64,000 nt of DNA. Source: Williamsia sp. 1138 (GTDB lineage: Bacteria; Actinomycetota; Actinomycetes; Mycobacteriales; Mycobacteriaceae). Position 1 is the stretch's first letter. Each line of letters starts with the position of its first letter. The stretch covers positions 1 to 64,000 of the forward strand of contig NZ_MJEJ02000045.1 in the NCBI RefSeq assembly GCF_002095435.2, read 5' to 3'. Below the pieces are notes generated by a model, which was not told the origin of the DNA, made no database searches, and worked only from the letters and a program-made list of their open reading frames with translations. Position numbers and translations under genes: made by a program. Positions 53,652 to 62,410 of the stretch are shown here, piece after piece.

Positions 53652-55166
53652 ATGACCAAACCCGCAGACGTGGCAAAGAAACAGGTCAGCGAGAACACAT
53701 CCGCCGACACGTTGTCGTTGCAGGCACTGCTCGACCTACAGCGAGCGGCGTTCCTGCGCGACGGGATCCCTGACGCCGAGACCCGTATCGATCGGATCGT
53801 CCGGCTGCAGGCGCTGCTGCTCGACAACGCAGAGGAGCTTGCTGAAGCGCTTGCCGCCGATTTCGGATCACGTCCGCGCGAGCTGTCCATGGCCGCAGAC
53901 ATCGCCGGCTGCATGATCGATCTCGCCCACCAGAAGAAGCACGTCGCCAAGTGGATGGAGACGTCCACCCCCGGCAAGATCCTGGCCCGCGCAGGTTTCC
54001 GCCAGGAGGTCCGTCACGACCCCAAGGGTGTCGTCGGGATCATGGGTCCGTGGAACTTTCCCCTCAATCTGACGATCGTCCCGGCCGGGTCCGCATTCGC
54101 CGCCGGTAACCGCGTGCTGATCCGGCCGTCGTCGGTCACCGCGAAGACCACCGCGGTCTTGGCCAAGCACGCTCCCCGGTATTTCGACCTCGAAGAGCTG
54201 GCCGTGCTCACCAGTGCACACGGAGGCGGCTCCGACTTCGCGAAGCTCAGGGTCGACCACATGTTCTTCACCGGTTCGCCCGAGGTGGGTGCGTCGGTCG
54301 CCACCGAGGCCGGCAAGAACCTGGTGCCCGTCACCCTCGAACTGGGTGGCAAGAACCCGGTGGTCGTCGACGTCGATGCCGACATCGAGAAGGCTGCCAC
54401 CCGGATCGCGGATGCGCGCCTGGTCAACGGTGGCCAGGTCTGCCTGTGCCCCGACTACGTGTGGGTGCCCGAGGCGAAGCTCGGTGAGTTCACCGACCGC
54501 GTGCTGGCACGCTGGCGCGCCAACCTGCCGTCGATCAAAGACAACCCGCAGTACACCTCGACCATCAACACCAAGAACTTCGAGCGCATCGTCGACCTCA
54601 TCGACGACGCCGAATCGCTGGGTGCCACCAAGCATCAGGTGATCCCTGCCGGGGAGAAGCTGCCCGACGCCGACACCCGCAAGATCCCGCCGACCCTGCT
54701 CACGGGCGTGAAGGCCGGGATGAAGATCGAAGAGGACGAGGTCTTCGGTCCGGTGCTGACCGTGTACCCGTACCGCGAGCTCGACGAGGCGATCACGCAC
54801 ATCACCAGCCACCCGCATCCGTTGACGATGTACTGGCACGGCGACCGCAACGACCGGTTCTACAAGCTTGCCGACTCGACCCAGTCGGGTTCGATCAACG
54901 GCAACGACTTCGCCATCAACATGTTCGGTCCGGACCTGCCATTCGGCGGCGTCGGCAAGAGCGGCATGGGCGGCTACCACGGCAAATACGGCTTCGACAT
55001 CTTCTCGCACACCCGTGCAGTGGCGTTCTCGACGCTGAAGATCGCGGTGTCGGAAATGATGTCGGCTCCGTTCACAGCCAAGGACACGAAGAACACCAAC
55101 GCGCAGCTGAAGCTGTGGAAGTTCTTCAACAACCGCGCTCGCAAGAAGCTCGGCCACAAGTACTGA
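53652..55166 (+). CDS. Coniferyl-aldehyde-dehydrogenase-like ALDH
   Basis: NAD(P)-dependent aldehyde dehydrogenase of 504 residues. GIMGPWNFPLNLTIVP and FFTGSPEVGASVATEAGKNLVPVTLELGGKNP carry the nucleotide-binding and catalytic Glu elements, and NGGQVCLCPDYVW holds the catalytic Cys. The GPWNFPLNL form and the tail ALKIAVS-type end place it with membrane-associated or coniferyl-type ALDHs. GGAGGTCTCCGCC precedes ATG 53652. It sits inside the steroid-ring cluster but has no KstR2 box of its own; substrate unknown. Confidence 0.85.
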   Translation: MTKPADVAKKQVSENTSADTLSLQALLDLQRAAFLRDGIPDAETRIDRIVRLQALLLDNAEELAEALAADFGSRPRELSMAADIAGCMIDLAHQKKHVAKWMETSTPGKILARAGFRQEVRHDPKGVVGIMGPWNFPLNLTIVPAGSAFAAGNRVLIRPSSVTAKTTAVLAKHAPRYFDLEELAVLTSAHGGGSDFAKLRVDHMFFTGSPEVGASVATEAGKNLVPVTLELGGKNPVVVDVDADIEKAATRIADARLVNGGQVCLCPDYVWVPEAKLGEFTDRVLARWRANLPSIKDNPQYTSTINTKNFERIVDLIDDAESLGATKHQVIPAGEKLPDADTRKIPPTLLTGVKAGMKIEEDEVFGPVLTVYPYRELDEAITHITSHPHPLTMYWHGDRNDRFYKLADSTQSGSINGNDFAINMFGPDLPFGGVGKSGMGGYHGKYGFDIFSHTRAVAFSTLKIAVSEMMSAPFTAKDTKNTNAQLKLWKFFNNRARKKLGHKY

Positions 55167-55179
55167 GCCGCTCCGCATA

Positions 55180-55249
55180 ACAAACCCAGTCGCTCCAGGT
55201 ACACCCAGTTGTTGCAGGAGCTGGGTGTGCCTGGGACGACTGGGTTTGT
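55180..55249. terminator. Double nested palindrome after the aldehyde dehydrogenase
   Basis: Outer arms ACAAACCCAGTCG (55180-55192) and CGACTGGGTTTGT (55237-55249) are perfect. Inner arms CCAGGTACACCCAG (55195-55208) and CTGGGTGTGCCTGG (55221-55234) pair with one G-U. The word ACCCAG occurs in both left arms. It lies 14 nt after the ALDH stop and close before the KstR2 promoter. Confidence 0.8.
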
Positions 55250-55266
55250 GTGCAGCCGGTGAGTCA

Positions 55267-55280
55267 AGCAAGCGCTTGCT
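55267..55280. promoter_or_regulatory. KstR2-like operator upstream of kstR2
   Basis: AGCAAGCGCTTGCT matches AnCAAGnnCTTGnT perfectly and lies 12 bp from the kstR2 start, implying autoregulation and possibly a leaderless message. Confidence 0.85.
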
Positions 55281-55291
55281 AGGCTGTTCGC

Positions 55292-55921
55292 GTGGCATCG
55301 AGACGGAGCGAGACGACATCTGCCGGCCCGTCCAGCGAGGGTACCCGGGTCTCGCGACGCGATGAACTGCTCGCCGTCGCGAGCGGGTTGTTCGCCGAAC
55401 GCGGGCTGCGCACCACCACGGTGCGCGACATCGCCGACGCCGCCGGGATTCTGTCGGGGAGTCTCTATCACCATTTCGACTCCAAGGAGACGATGGTCGA
55501 CGAGATCCTCCAGGGGTTTCTTGATTCACTGTTCGAGAACTATCGCAAGGTCGTGGCAGCAGGCCTGCCCGCCCGGGAGACGCTGACCAGTCTGGTCACC
55601 GTCTCTTTCGAGAGCATCGACCGTGATCACTCGGCGGTGGCGATCTACCAGGACGAGGCGAAGCGACTGTCCGGCCAGGACCGGTTCGCCTACATCCGCG
55701 AACGAAACGTCGAGTTCCGCGCTCTGTGGAGCGACGTACTCAACAGCGGCGTCGCCGACGGCAGCTTTCGCGAGGATCTCGACACCGAACTCGTCTACCG
55801 ATTCATGCGCGATACCGTCTGGGTCGCGGTGCGCTGGTATCGGCCGGGCGGCGAGATGACCGCCCAGCAGGTCGCAGACCAGTATCTGAGCGTCGTACTC
55901 GACGGCATCATTCCCCGCTGA
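55292..55921 (+). CDS. kstR2: TetR-family repressor KstR2
   Basis: A 209-residue TetR regulator. The HTH is LFAERGLRTTTVRDIADAAGILSGSLYHHFDSKETMVDEIL, read in pieces, with SGSLYHHFDSKE as the recognition helix region. Known KstR2 proteins repress the HIP catabolic genes and release DNA on binding HIP-CoA. The neighbouring gene set and the matching operators support this identity. GTG 55292 is the start; a basic, serine-rich N-terminal arm of ~25 residues precedes the HTH. Confidence 0.9.
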   Translation: MASRRSETTSAGPSSEGTRVSRRDELLAVASGLFAERGLRTTTVRDIADAAGILSGSLYHHFDSKETMVDEILQGFLDSLFENYRKVVAAGLPARETLTSLVTVSFESIDRDHSAVAIYQDEAKRLSGQDRFAYIRERNVEFRALWSDVLNSGVADGSFREDLDTELVYRFMRDTVWVAVRWYRPGGEMTAQQVADQYLSVVLDGIIPR

Positions 55922-55932
55922 CCCCCGATTTT

Positions 55933-55988
55933 GGTGGGTTTCGGCGACGTTGACCTGCGGAAATGCTCGCCAGAACCCACCATTTCCG
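55933..55988. repeat. Interleaved inverted repeats (pseudoknot-like) after kstR2
   Basis: GGTGGGTT (55933-55940) pairs with AACCCACC (55974-55981), enclosing GGCGA/TCGCC (55943-55947, 55967-55971). CGGAAATG (55958-55965) pairs with CATTTCCG (55981-55988). The second pair crosses the first, so the two stems are either alternatives or form an H-type pseudoknot. It lies 12 nt after the kstR2 stop and about 30 nt before the DUF389 start. Confidence 0.75.
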
Positions 55989-56020
55989 GGTGTTGGGGGC
56001 CGCAGTGGCAAGGTGTGCCC

Positions 56021-56995
56021 ATGATGTTGTTACGGGTGGTCTCGCCTGCCGAGCACACGCAATCGATCGCAGACCTGCTCGCCGACGACACCGCGGTCAG
56101 TAACGTCGCAGTTCATCGAGGCGTCTCGGTGAAGCCTGCAGGCGACATCATCGAGGCAGACATCGCACGAGAAGGCGTCAACGAGATCGTCGATGTCCTC
56201 TTGCGCATGGACATCCACAAATCCGGGACCATCCAGCTCACCGATGTCCCGACGTGGATGTCCCAGAAAGGCTTCGAGGCCGATCTCGTCACGCCCGGGG
56301 CCAGCGCAGACGCCGTGGTCTGGAGCGAGGTCACCCAGACCGCGTACGAGGACTCCGAATTCAACTGGACCTTCGTCAGTTTCATGTTCCTGGCCACGGT
56401 GCTGGTGGCCATCGCCATCCTGCTGAACTCGACGATCCTGCTCATCGGGGCGATGGTCCTCGGGCCCGAATTCGGCGCGGTCGCCGCGCTCGGTGTGGCA
56501 CTGGTGCGCCGCCGCGCCACACTGCTGCGACGGGCCGCGGCCACGCTCGCCGGAGGCTTCGTGATCGCGATTGCAGCCACCACCGTCCTGGCGCTCGTCG
56601 CGCGGGCACTGGGATGGATCACGGTGGTCGACGTGGTCGAATCCCGCCCGGACACCGAGTTCATCTACTCCCCGGACAAGTGGTCGTTCATCGTCGCAGT
56701 GCTCGCCGGGGCCGCCGGCGTCCTGTCCGTGACCTCGGCGAAGCTGGGCGGGCTGTCAGGAGTGTTCATCTCCGTGACGACGATTCCCGCGGCAGGCAAC
56801 GTCGCACTCGGTCTCGCCTTCGGGCTCCGGGACACCGTCGTCGGAAGCGCTCTGCAACTGCTTCTCAATCTCGCGGGTATGGCGGTCGCGGGGTGGCTGA
56901 CCCTGGCATTGCAGCAGGCGAGTTGGGGCCGGGCCTCGGCCTATCGTGCCAAACTCCTCAGAAACCGCCCGACGCGAGGACGGCCCGACCTCTAG
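56021..56995 (+). CDS. DUF389-family membrane protein
   Basis: A 324-residue protein with an N-terminal soluble ~110-residue domain and about six helices ([63 protein letters not shown] and others). The glycine/glutamate-containing [11 protein letters not shown] is the DUF389 signature. Function is unknown. AAGGTGTGCCC precedes ATG 56021 (or ATG 56024). It lies in the steroid cluster, convergent with ipdC. Confidence 0.85.
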   Translation: MMLLRVVSPAEHTQSIADLLADDTAVSNVAVHRGVSVKPAGDIIEADIAREGVNEIVDVLLRMDIHKSGTIQLTDVPTWMSQKGFEADLVTPGASADAVVWSEVTQTAYEDSEFNWTFVSFMFLATVLVAIAILLNSTILLIGAMVLGPEFGAVAALGVALVRRRATLLRRAAATLAGGFVIAIAATTVLALVARALGWITVVDVVESRPDTEFIYSPDKWSFIVAVLAGAAGVLSVTSAKLGGLSGVFISVTTIPAAGNVALGLAFGLRDTVVGSALQLLLNLAGMAVAGWLTLALQQASWGRASAYRAKLLRNRPTRGRPDL

Positions 56996-57014
56996 CCAAT
57001 GGCCGGCGGAGTGC

Positions 57015-58097
57015 TCACAGCTTCCCGAGGCGCTCCAACCGGTTCCACGCCTGCGTCATGATCGACTGGATGAGGTCGTCGCAGCTGGGCAGGTCGTCGA
57101 TCATCCCGACCACCTGACCTGAGGCGAGAACGCCGGCGTCGGTGTTGCCCTCGACCAGGCCGGCGCGCAGCAGCATCGGGGTGTTGCCGGCCATGATGAT
57201 CTGCTGCCACGTCCGTTCGCCGGACTTGCGCATGGTGCGGCCGTCCTTGAGCATCGTCGACCACTTCATGCCGGTCAGCTGCTTGAACTTGTTGGCGTTG
57301 TTTGCCGCAGCCGCCAGAGCTGTTGCGCTGTTGCCCGATTCGAGTTTGTCCACGAGTTCTGTCCGCAGTACCCGGTGCGGCATCCCGTCGACTTTCGTGG
57401 AGACGACGGTGTCCCCGAGGCCGCGCGCGATGTATTCCTTCTTGACGGCGTCGGGCACCGCGCTGTCCGACGTCAGCAGGAATCGGGTCCCCATCGCGAC
57501 ACCTTCGGCGCCGTAGGACAGGGCTGCGACGAGCCCGCGCCCGTCGAAGAAGCCGCCGGCAGCCACGACTGGAATGCCTTCTGGACCAAGCGCATCGAGC
57601 ACGCTCGGCAGCAGCAGGGTGGTTGCGACCGGCCCGGTGTGGCCGCCGCCCTCGCCGCCTTGGACGATCACCGCGTCCGCACCCCAGGAGGCAACCTTGA
57701 CCGCGTGCTTCGCCGCCCCGATCGACGGGATGACGACGATGCCGTGGTCTTTCAGCTTGGCGATGAGCTCAGGCTTGGGTGCCAGTGCAAACGATGCGAC
57801 CTTGACCTTTTCGCGGATCAGCAGATCGATTCGCTCGGGTGCGTCGGTGGCATCGGCACGAAGGTTGACGCCGAATGGTTTGTCCGTCAACGTCTTCGTC
57901 TTGGTGATGGCCGTCTCGAGCTCGGGATAGGTCATCGTGGCCGACGCCAGGATGCCGAGGCCGCCGGCGTTCGACGTCGCCGAGGTCAGCGAGGGGCCCG
58001 ACACCCAGCCCATCCCGGTCTGCACGATCGGATACTTGATCCCGACCAAGTCCGTGAAACGCGTGGCGAGCGCGGGCGCGGGTTGCGGGGTGGTCAC
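57015..58097 (-). CDS. ipdC: Flavin-dependent reductase IpdC
   Basis: Nitronate-monooxygenase-like FMN protein of 360 residues. KYPIVQTGMGWVSGPSLTSATSNAGGLGILASATMT begins the TIM barrel, and GGEGGGHTGPVATTLLLP and VVAAGGFFDGRGLVAALSYGAEGVAMGTRFLLT bind FMN (read in pieces). In HIP catabolism IpdC introduces unsaturation into the HIC-CoA intermediate so that EchA20 can open ring D. GTG 58097 overlaps the ipdB stop. Confidence 0.9.
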   Translation of the reverse strand: MTTPQPAPALATRFTDLVGIKYPIVQTGMGWVSGPSLTSATSNAGGLGILASATMTYPELETAITKTKTLTDKPFGVNLRADATDAPERIDLLIREKVKVASFALAPKPELIAKLKDHGIVVIPSIGAAKHAVKVASWGADAVIVQGGEGGGHTGPVATTLLLPSVLDALGPEGIPVVAAGGFFDGRGLVAALSYGAEGVAMGTRFLLTSDSAVPDAVKKEYIARGLGDTVVSTKVDGMPHRVLRTELVDKLESGNSATALAAAANNANKFKQLTGMKWSTMLKDGRTMRKSGERTWQQIIMAGNTPMLLRAGLVEGNTDAGVLASGQVVGMIDDLPSCDDLIQSIMTQAWNRLERLGKL

Positions 58098-58873
58098 TTG
58101 GTCGCCTCCACCGGCTTGACTTCTCTCTCCCGCAAGCCTTTCGGGTCGATGACCTCGCGGATGAGCCGGAGTTCCTCGGCAGAGGGGAGGCGGGTCACCC
58201 CCGCGGTCTCGAGTTCCGCGACCTCGAAGCCGGTGTTGTCCGCGACCTCGTCCGCCTCGACCCCCGGATGCAGGCTCAAGGCGCGCATCGTGTGACCCGG
58301 ACCCCCGAAGTCGAAGACGCCGAGGTTGGTCACCACTCGGTAGATGTTGAGGTATTTGTAGGCGGGGTTCTCCGGATCGACCTTGTCGTAACCAACCCCG
58401 GACACCACGTCCACCACACCGCCGAACACCCGTGAGGAGTGTTTGGCGACCCAGTAGCTCGTCGGATGGTTGATGGTGTTGCCCGGTGCGCCGCGTGAGC
58501 CGAACATCTGGCGCGTCGGTTGCTGCAGTGGACCGAAGGCCGACAGGTTCTGGTTGCCGTAGCGGTCAATCTGGTTGGCGCCCATCACCACATGGCGTCG
58601 GCCGGAGGCGACGACGTCGAAGACCTTCCGGAACGGCATGTAGCCCTCGATGGCTCCGGACTTTCCCACGGCGGGGGTGTCGGCGAAGATCAGGGCCTCA
58701 CCGTCGGTGATCAGCAGGTCGGGCTCAGTGGTCAGGCGCGCCAGCCGGACTCCGATGAGGGGTGTGGTGGCCATCGGTGATGCCATGGTCTCGCCGGCGC
58801 CGGCGAAGATCTCGGCGCACGCGATCACACAGCTCTCTGCGCGGGTGACGTCTGCGGCCTGGGGTTCGCTCAT
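58094..58873 (-). CDS. ipdB: COCHEA-CoA hydrolase beta subunit IpdB
   Basis: A 259-residue CoA-transferase-like subunit; with IpdA it opens the last steroid ring (ring C) of COCHEA-CoA. GVRLARLTTEPDLLITDGEAL, MGANQIDRYGNQNLSAFG and TNLGVFDFGGPGHTM are recognisable. ATG 58873 (MSEPQAADV) overlaps the ipdA stop, so the longer frame is not used. Confidence 0.9.
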   Translation of the reverse strand: MSEPQAADVTRAESCVIACAEIFAGAGETMASPMATTPLIGVRLARLTTEPDLLITDGEALIFADTPAVGKSGAIEGYMPFRKVFDVVASGRRHVVMGANQIDRYGNQNLSAFGPLQQPTRQMFGSRGAPGNTINHPTSYWVAKHSSRVFGGVVDVVSGVGYDKVDPENPAYKYLNIYRVVTNLGVFDFGGPGHTMRALSLHPGVEADEVADNTGFEVAELETAGVTRLPSAEELRLIREVIDPKGLREREVKPVEATK

Positions 58874-59775
58874 TTTCCCGACTCCTTCGCGTTGGTCGCC
58901 TGTTCGGTGGCCCATGTGCTGATCTCGCTCTGGTACTGCGCTTCGTCGACGGTGAGGAAGCGGTCGGAGAAGGCCTGCCACGCCTCGGGGGTCTTGGCCG
59001 ACTCCGCGTAGAACCGCTGGAATGCTTCGTCCCGGCCGTAGTCGCCCGCGAAGGTGAAATGGGCGCCGTTCGGGGTGTGCACCACGCGGTCGACGTTGAG
59101 CCGGTTGAGCAACACCCGTTGCAGCGGCACAGATTCGATCAGTTCCTCGGTGGAGACCAGGCGATCGGTCTCGAGATACCGGCGCTTGGCGGCCCCGCAG
59201 TAGAGATCGTCGAAATAGGGGTCGACTCCGGTGTAGGCGGCGTTGCCGTGCTTGTCGGCAAGGTCGAGGTGCACGAACGCGGCGTCGAGGTTGAGGGCGG
59301 GCATCGCGATGAGGGTCTGGTGCCTACCGTCTTCGTCGGGATAGGGCGAAGTGACCGTGGACAATTCACCGTCCCAGAAGTTCGGCACATCGGAGCCGAG
59401 GCCGGCGCGGATCGGCAAGAACGGCAGTCGGGCGGCGGCGGCCTCGAGCCCGCACTTGACCATGCCCTCGTCCATCTCACGGACCGTGATCGCGCCGGAG
59501 GTGCGGGCGGCGGCGAACCATGGGTCGTAGAACGGTGGTGAGTCCAGTGAGACGAACCCGTAGTAGGCCTTGCTGACCTTGCCTGCGGCACAGAGCAATC
59601 CGAGGTCGGGTCCGCCGTAGGTGACCACGGTCAGGTCCGTCACCTCCGACCGGGCAAGGGCTCTCACCAGCGCCATCGGTTTGCGGCGTGAACCCCAGCC
59701 GCCGATGCCGATGGTCATGCCGCTCTCGATCTCGCCGATGACGTCGTCGAGCGTGCTCGTCTTGTCCTTCGCCAT
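58870..59775 (-). CDS. ipdA: COCHEA-CoA hydrolase alpha subunit IpdA
   Basis: A 301-residue partner of IpdB with class I CoA-transferase fold. MTIGIGGWGSRRKPMALVRALARS and VVTYGGPDLGLLCAAGKVSKAYYGFVSLDS open the protein, and VHLDLADKHGNAAYTGVDPYFDDL lies later. It starts 2 bp after the echA20 stop and is coupled to ipdB. Confidence 0.9.
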   Translation of the reverse strand: MAKDKTSTLDDVIGEIESGMTIGIGGWGSRRKPMALVRALARSEVTDLTVVTYGGPDLGLLCAAGKVSKAYYGFVSLDSPPFYDPWFAAARTSGAITVREMDEGMVKCGLEAAAARLPFLPIRAGLGSDVPNFWDGELSTVTSPYPDEDGRHQTLIAMPALNLDAAFVHLDLADKHGNAAYTGVDPYFDDLYCGAAKRRYLETDRLVSTEELIESVPLQRVLLNRLNVDRVVHTPNGAHFTFAGDYGRDEAFQRFYAESAKTPEAWQAFSDRFLTVDEAQYQSEISTWATEQATNAKESGK

Positions 59776-59777
59776 TG

Positions 59778-60575
59778 TTATTCCGACCCTCCGCCGCTGT
59801 GTGAACTCTGTTGAGGTGAACTCGTCTTGGGCTTGCCGGTCTCGACGAAGGCGTCGCGGTGCTCGTCGGCGACACCGGCGAGGTTGAGCTCGAATGTGAA
59901 GCCCTGCTCGAAGCGGTAACTCGATTTCACGTCGACGGGATCGATGCCGTTGAACGCTTCCTTGGCAGCCCGGATGACCCTGGTGTCCTTGGCCGCAATC
60001 TTGCGGGCGATCTCCAGCGCAGCGGCGTCGAGCTGCTCGCGTGGGACCACCTTCTGTACCGACCCGAAGTGCTCGAGCTGCTGGGCGGTGACGTTCTGAG
60101 CGGTGTAATACAGGGCGCGCATCGTGTGCTGGGGGACGAGTCGCGACAGATGGGTGGCTGCTCCGAGGGCACCACGATCGACTTCGGGGAGTCCGAAGAC
60201 CGCGTCGTCAGAGGCAACGATGATGTCGGCGTTTCCGACGAGGCCGACCCCGCCCCCCACGCAGAAGCCGTTGACCGCCGCGATGACCGGGACAGCGCAG
60301 TCGTACACCCCGGAGAAGGCGACGGCGCATCCGCGGTTGGCGGCGATGAGCGCTCCGTAGCCCTCGGTCGCCTGCATCTCCTTGATGTCGACGCCGGCGT
60401 TGAAGCCCCTGCCCTCGGCCCGCAGGATCACCACGTGGGTGTTCGGGTCGCGTCCGGCCGCGAGTATCGCTTCCCCCAATTCGAACCAGGCGGCCGACGG
60501 AAGGGCGTTGACCGGCGGAAAGTCGACAGTGACCGCGACGATCCCTGGTTCGACGGTGGATGTGGTGATGGGCAT
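59778..60575 (-). CDS. echA20: HIEC-CoA hydrolase EchA20 (crotonase family)
   Basis: A 265-residue crotonase-fold enzyme that opens ring D of HIEC-CoA. ILRAEGRGFNAGVDIKEMQ is the first oxyanion-hole loop, AAVNGFCVGGGVGLVGNADIIVASDDAVFGLPEVDRGALGAA the second. ATG 60575 (MPITTSTV) is chosen because CGAGGAGC precedes it. It leads the echA20-ipdA-ipdB-ipdC operon, divergent from two SDR genes. Confidence 0.9.
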   Translation of the reverse strand: MPITTSTVEPGIVAVTVDFPPVNALPSAAWFELGEAILAAGRDPNTHVVILRAEGRGFNAGVDIKEMQATEGYGALIAANRGCAVAFSGVYDCAVPVIAAVNGFCVGGGVGLVGNADIIVASDDAVFGLPEVDRGALGAATHLSRLVPQHTMRALYYTAQNVTAQQLEHFGSVQKVVPREQLDAAALEIARKIAAKDTRVIRAAKEAFNGIDPVDVKSSYRFEQGFTFELNLAGVADEHRDAFVETGKPKTSSPQQSSHSGGGSE

Positions 60576-60609
60576 CGATGCTCCTCGCGTACCGTACGTC
60601 TGTAGACCA

Positions 60610-60627
60610 ACCAAGCAATTGCTTGGT
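60610..60627. promoter_or_regulatory. KstR2-like operator between echA20 and the SDR genes
   Basis: ACCAAGCAATTGCTTGGT is a perfect 18-bp palindrome. Read as AGCAATTGCTTGGT it fits the KstR2 pattern with one mismatch. It lies 35 bp from echA20 and about 40 bp from the SDR start, so both divergent operons are likely controlled. Confidence 0.8.
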
Positions 60628-60666
60628 ACTTTAACACCCTTGTGGTCATGACAGATGGGGCAGTGG

Positions 60667-61437
60667 ATGGACTTGGGATTGTCGGGGCAGGTGGTGCTCG
60701 TGACCGGAGGCGTGCGCGGAGTCGGCGCGGGTATCAGTGCGGTCCTGACGGAGCTGGGTGCGACGGTGGTCGCCTGCGCAAGGCGGCCCGCCGACGAGGG
60801 ATCGCCGGCGCCCTATGCCGAGTTCGTCAGCTGCGACATCCGTGACGCCGACGCGGTGACCGCCATGATCAAGCAGGTGGTGGAGCAGCACGGCCGGCTC
60901 AGTGGTGTCGTGAACAATGCCGGTGGTGCGCCGTTCGCGATGGCGGCGGACGCCTCGCCGCGCTTTCATTCGAAGATCGTGGAACTCAACCTGCTCGCTC
61001 CGCTGATCATCGCGCAGGCTGCCAACAAGGTCATGCAGCAACAGGACTCCGGCGGCTCGATCGTGAACGTGTCCAGCATGTCCGGGCGCAGGCCGTCGCC
61101 GGGAACGGCGGGCTACGGTGCTGCCAAGGCGGGGCTCGACTCACTGACCGGGTCGCTGGCTGTGGAGTGGGCTCCGCGGGTGCGGGTCAATTCCGTGGTC
61201 GCGGGTGCGGTACGCACCGAGCTCGCGGACATGTTCTACGGCGACGACGACGGCGTAGCAGCCGTGGCGCGGACCATCCCGATGGGTCGCCTGGCGCTTC
61301 CCGAGGACGTCGGCAACGCTGTGGCATTCCTGTTGTCCCCGTTGGCTTCCTACATGACCGGATCGACGATGGAAGTCCACGGCGGCGGCGAACGCCTCGC
61401 CTTCTGGGACGTCGGATCCAACGAGATCCCCAGCTGA
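60667..61437 (+). CDS. SDR-family oxidoreductase (Rv3549c-like)
   Basis: Short-chain dehydrogenase of 256 residues. VVLVTGGVRGVGAGISAVL is the cofactor loop, VVNNAGGAPFA the NNAG motif, NVSSMSGRRPSPGTAGYGAAKAGLDSL the Ser-Tyr-Lys site. ATG 60667 (MDLGLSG) has GGGGC upstream; ATG 60655 is less likely. It matches the position of Rv3549c in the KstR2 regulon, whose step is not firmly known. Confidence 0.85.
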   Translation: MDLGLSGQVVLVTGGVRGVGAGISAVLTELGATVVACARRPADEGSPAPYAEFVSCDIRDADAVTAMIKQVVEQHGRLSGVVNNAGGAPFAMAADASPRFHSKIVELNLLAPLIIAQAANKVMQQQDSGGSIVNVSSMSGRRPSPGTAGYGAAKAGLDSLTGSLAVEWAPRVRVNSVVAGAVRTELADMFYGDDDGVAAVARTIPMGRLALPEDVGNAVAFLLSPLASYMTGSTMEVHGGGERLAFWDVGSNEIPS

Positions 61438-61489
61438 TCAGCGGGCGCAGAACTCATGACGACATCGACAAACCGAAGGAGCTGATTTG

Positions 61490-62410
61490 ATGAGTGGAAT
61501 CGTGGCCGGCCGAGTGGTCATCGTGACAGGGGCGGGCCGGGGCATCGGCCGTGAGCACGCACTGGCATTCGCGGCCGAGGGCGCCAAGGTCGTTGTGAAC
61601 GACATCGGGGCCGGTTTGGACGGCTCGAATACCGGCGAGAGCCCTGCCGAGCAGGTGGTGGCGGAGATCAAGGCAGCGGGCGGCGAGGCCGTGGTCAACG
61701 GCGACGACGTCGCCAGCTGGGCCGGCGCCGAAAACCTGATACGGACAGCAATCGATTCCTTTGGAGCGCTGGACATCCTGGTCAACAATGCCGGATTCCT
61801 CCGCGACAAGATGCTCGTCTCGATGAGTGAAGAGGACTGGGACAACGTGATCCGGGTCCACCTGAAGGGACACTTCGCGACCTTGCGGCACGCCGCCGCA
61901 TACTGGCGGGCCGAATCGAAGGCCGGCAATCCGAGGCAGGCGCGGGTGATCAACACGTCCTCTGGCGCTGGGTTGTACGGCTCTGTCGGACAGGGAAACT
62001 ACTCCGCGGCGAAGGCTGCCATCGCGGAACTGACGATTCAGGCGGCAGCCGAGATGAAAGCATATGGTGTGGCGGTGAATGCCATCGCGCCGTCGGCCCG
62101 GACCCGGATGACCACCAGTTCCGGCGACGCGATGGCCGCGCAGATGGCCGCACCCGAGGACGGTTCGTTCGACGCGATGGACCCGGCGAACATCTCGCCG
62201 CTGGTGGTCTGGCTCGGCTCGGTCGAAGCCGGCTCGGTCAGCGGAAGGGTCTTCGAGGTCGAGGGCGGCACGGTGTCGGTGACCGATGGTTGGCAGCGAA
62301 GCGTCAAACGCGACAAAGGTGCTCGGTGGGACCCGGCCGAACTCGGGCCTGTGGTCGAGGAGATCCTGGCACAGGCCCCGACCCCGATGCCGGTGTACGG
62401 CGCACGATAA
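61490..62410 (+). CDS. SDR-family oxidoreductase (Rv3548c-like)
   Basis: Short-chain dehydrogenase of 306 residues of the longer, FabG4/MFE-like type. VVIVTGAGRGIGREHALAFAAEGAKVVVNDIG binds the cofactor, ILVNNAGFLRDKMLVSMSEEDWD follows, and SVGQGNYSAAKAAIAEL holds Tyr and Lys. AAGGAG precedes ATG 61490. It is probably a beta-oxidation-type hydroxyacyl-CoA dehydrogenase in the same pathway. Confidence 0.85.
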   Translation: MSGIVAGRVVIVTGAGRGIGREHALAFAAEGAKVVVNDIGAGLDGSNTGESPAEQVVAEIKAAGGEAVVNGDDVASWAGAENLIRTAIDSFGALDILVNNAGFLRDKMLVSMSEEDWDNVIRVHLKGHFATLRHAAAYWRAESKAGNPRQARVINTSSGAGLYGSVGQGNYSAAKAAIAELTIQAAAEMKAYGVAVNAIAPSARTRMTTSSGDAMAAQMAAPEDGSFDAMDPANISPLVVWLGSVEAGSVSGRVFEVEGGTVSVTDGWQRSVKRDKGARWDPAELGPVVEEILAQAPTPMPVYGAR

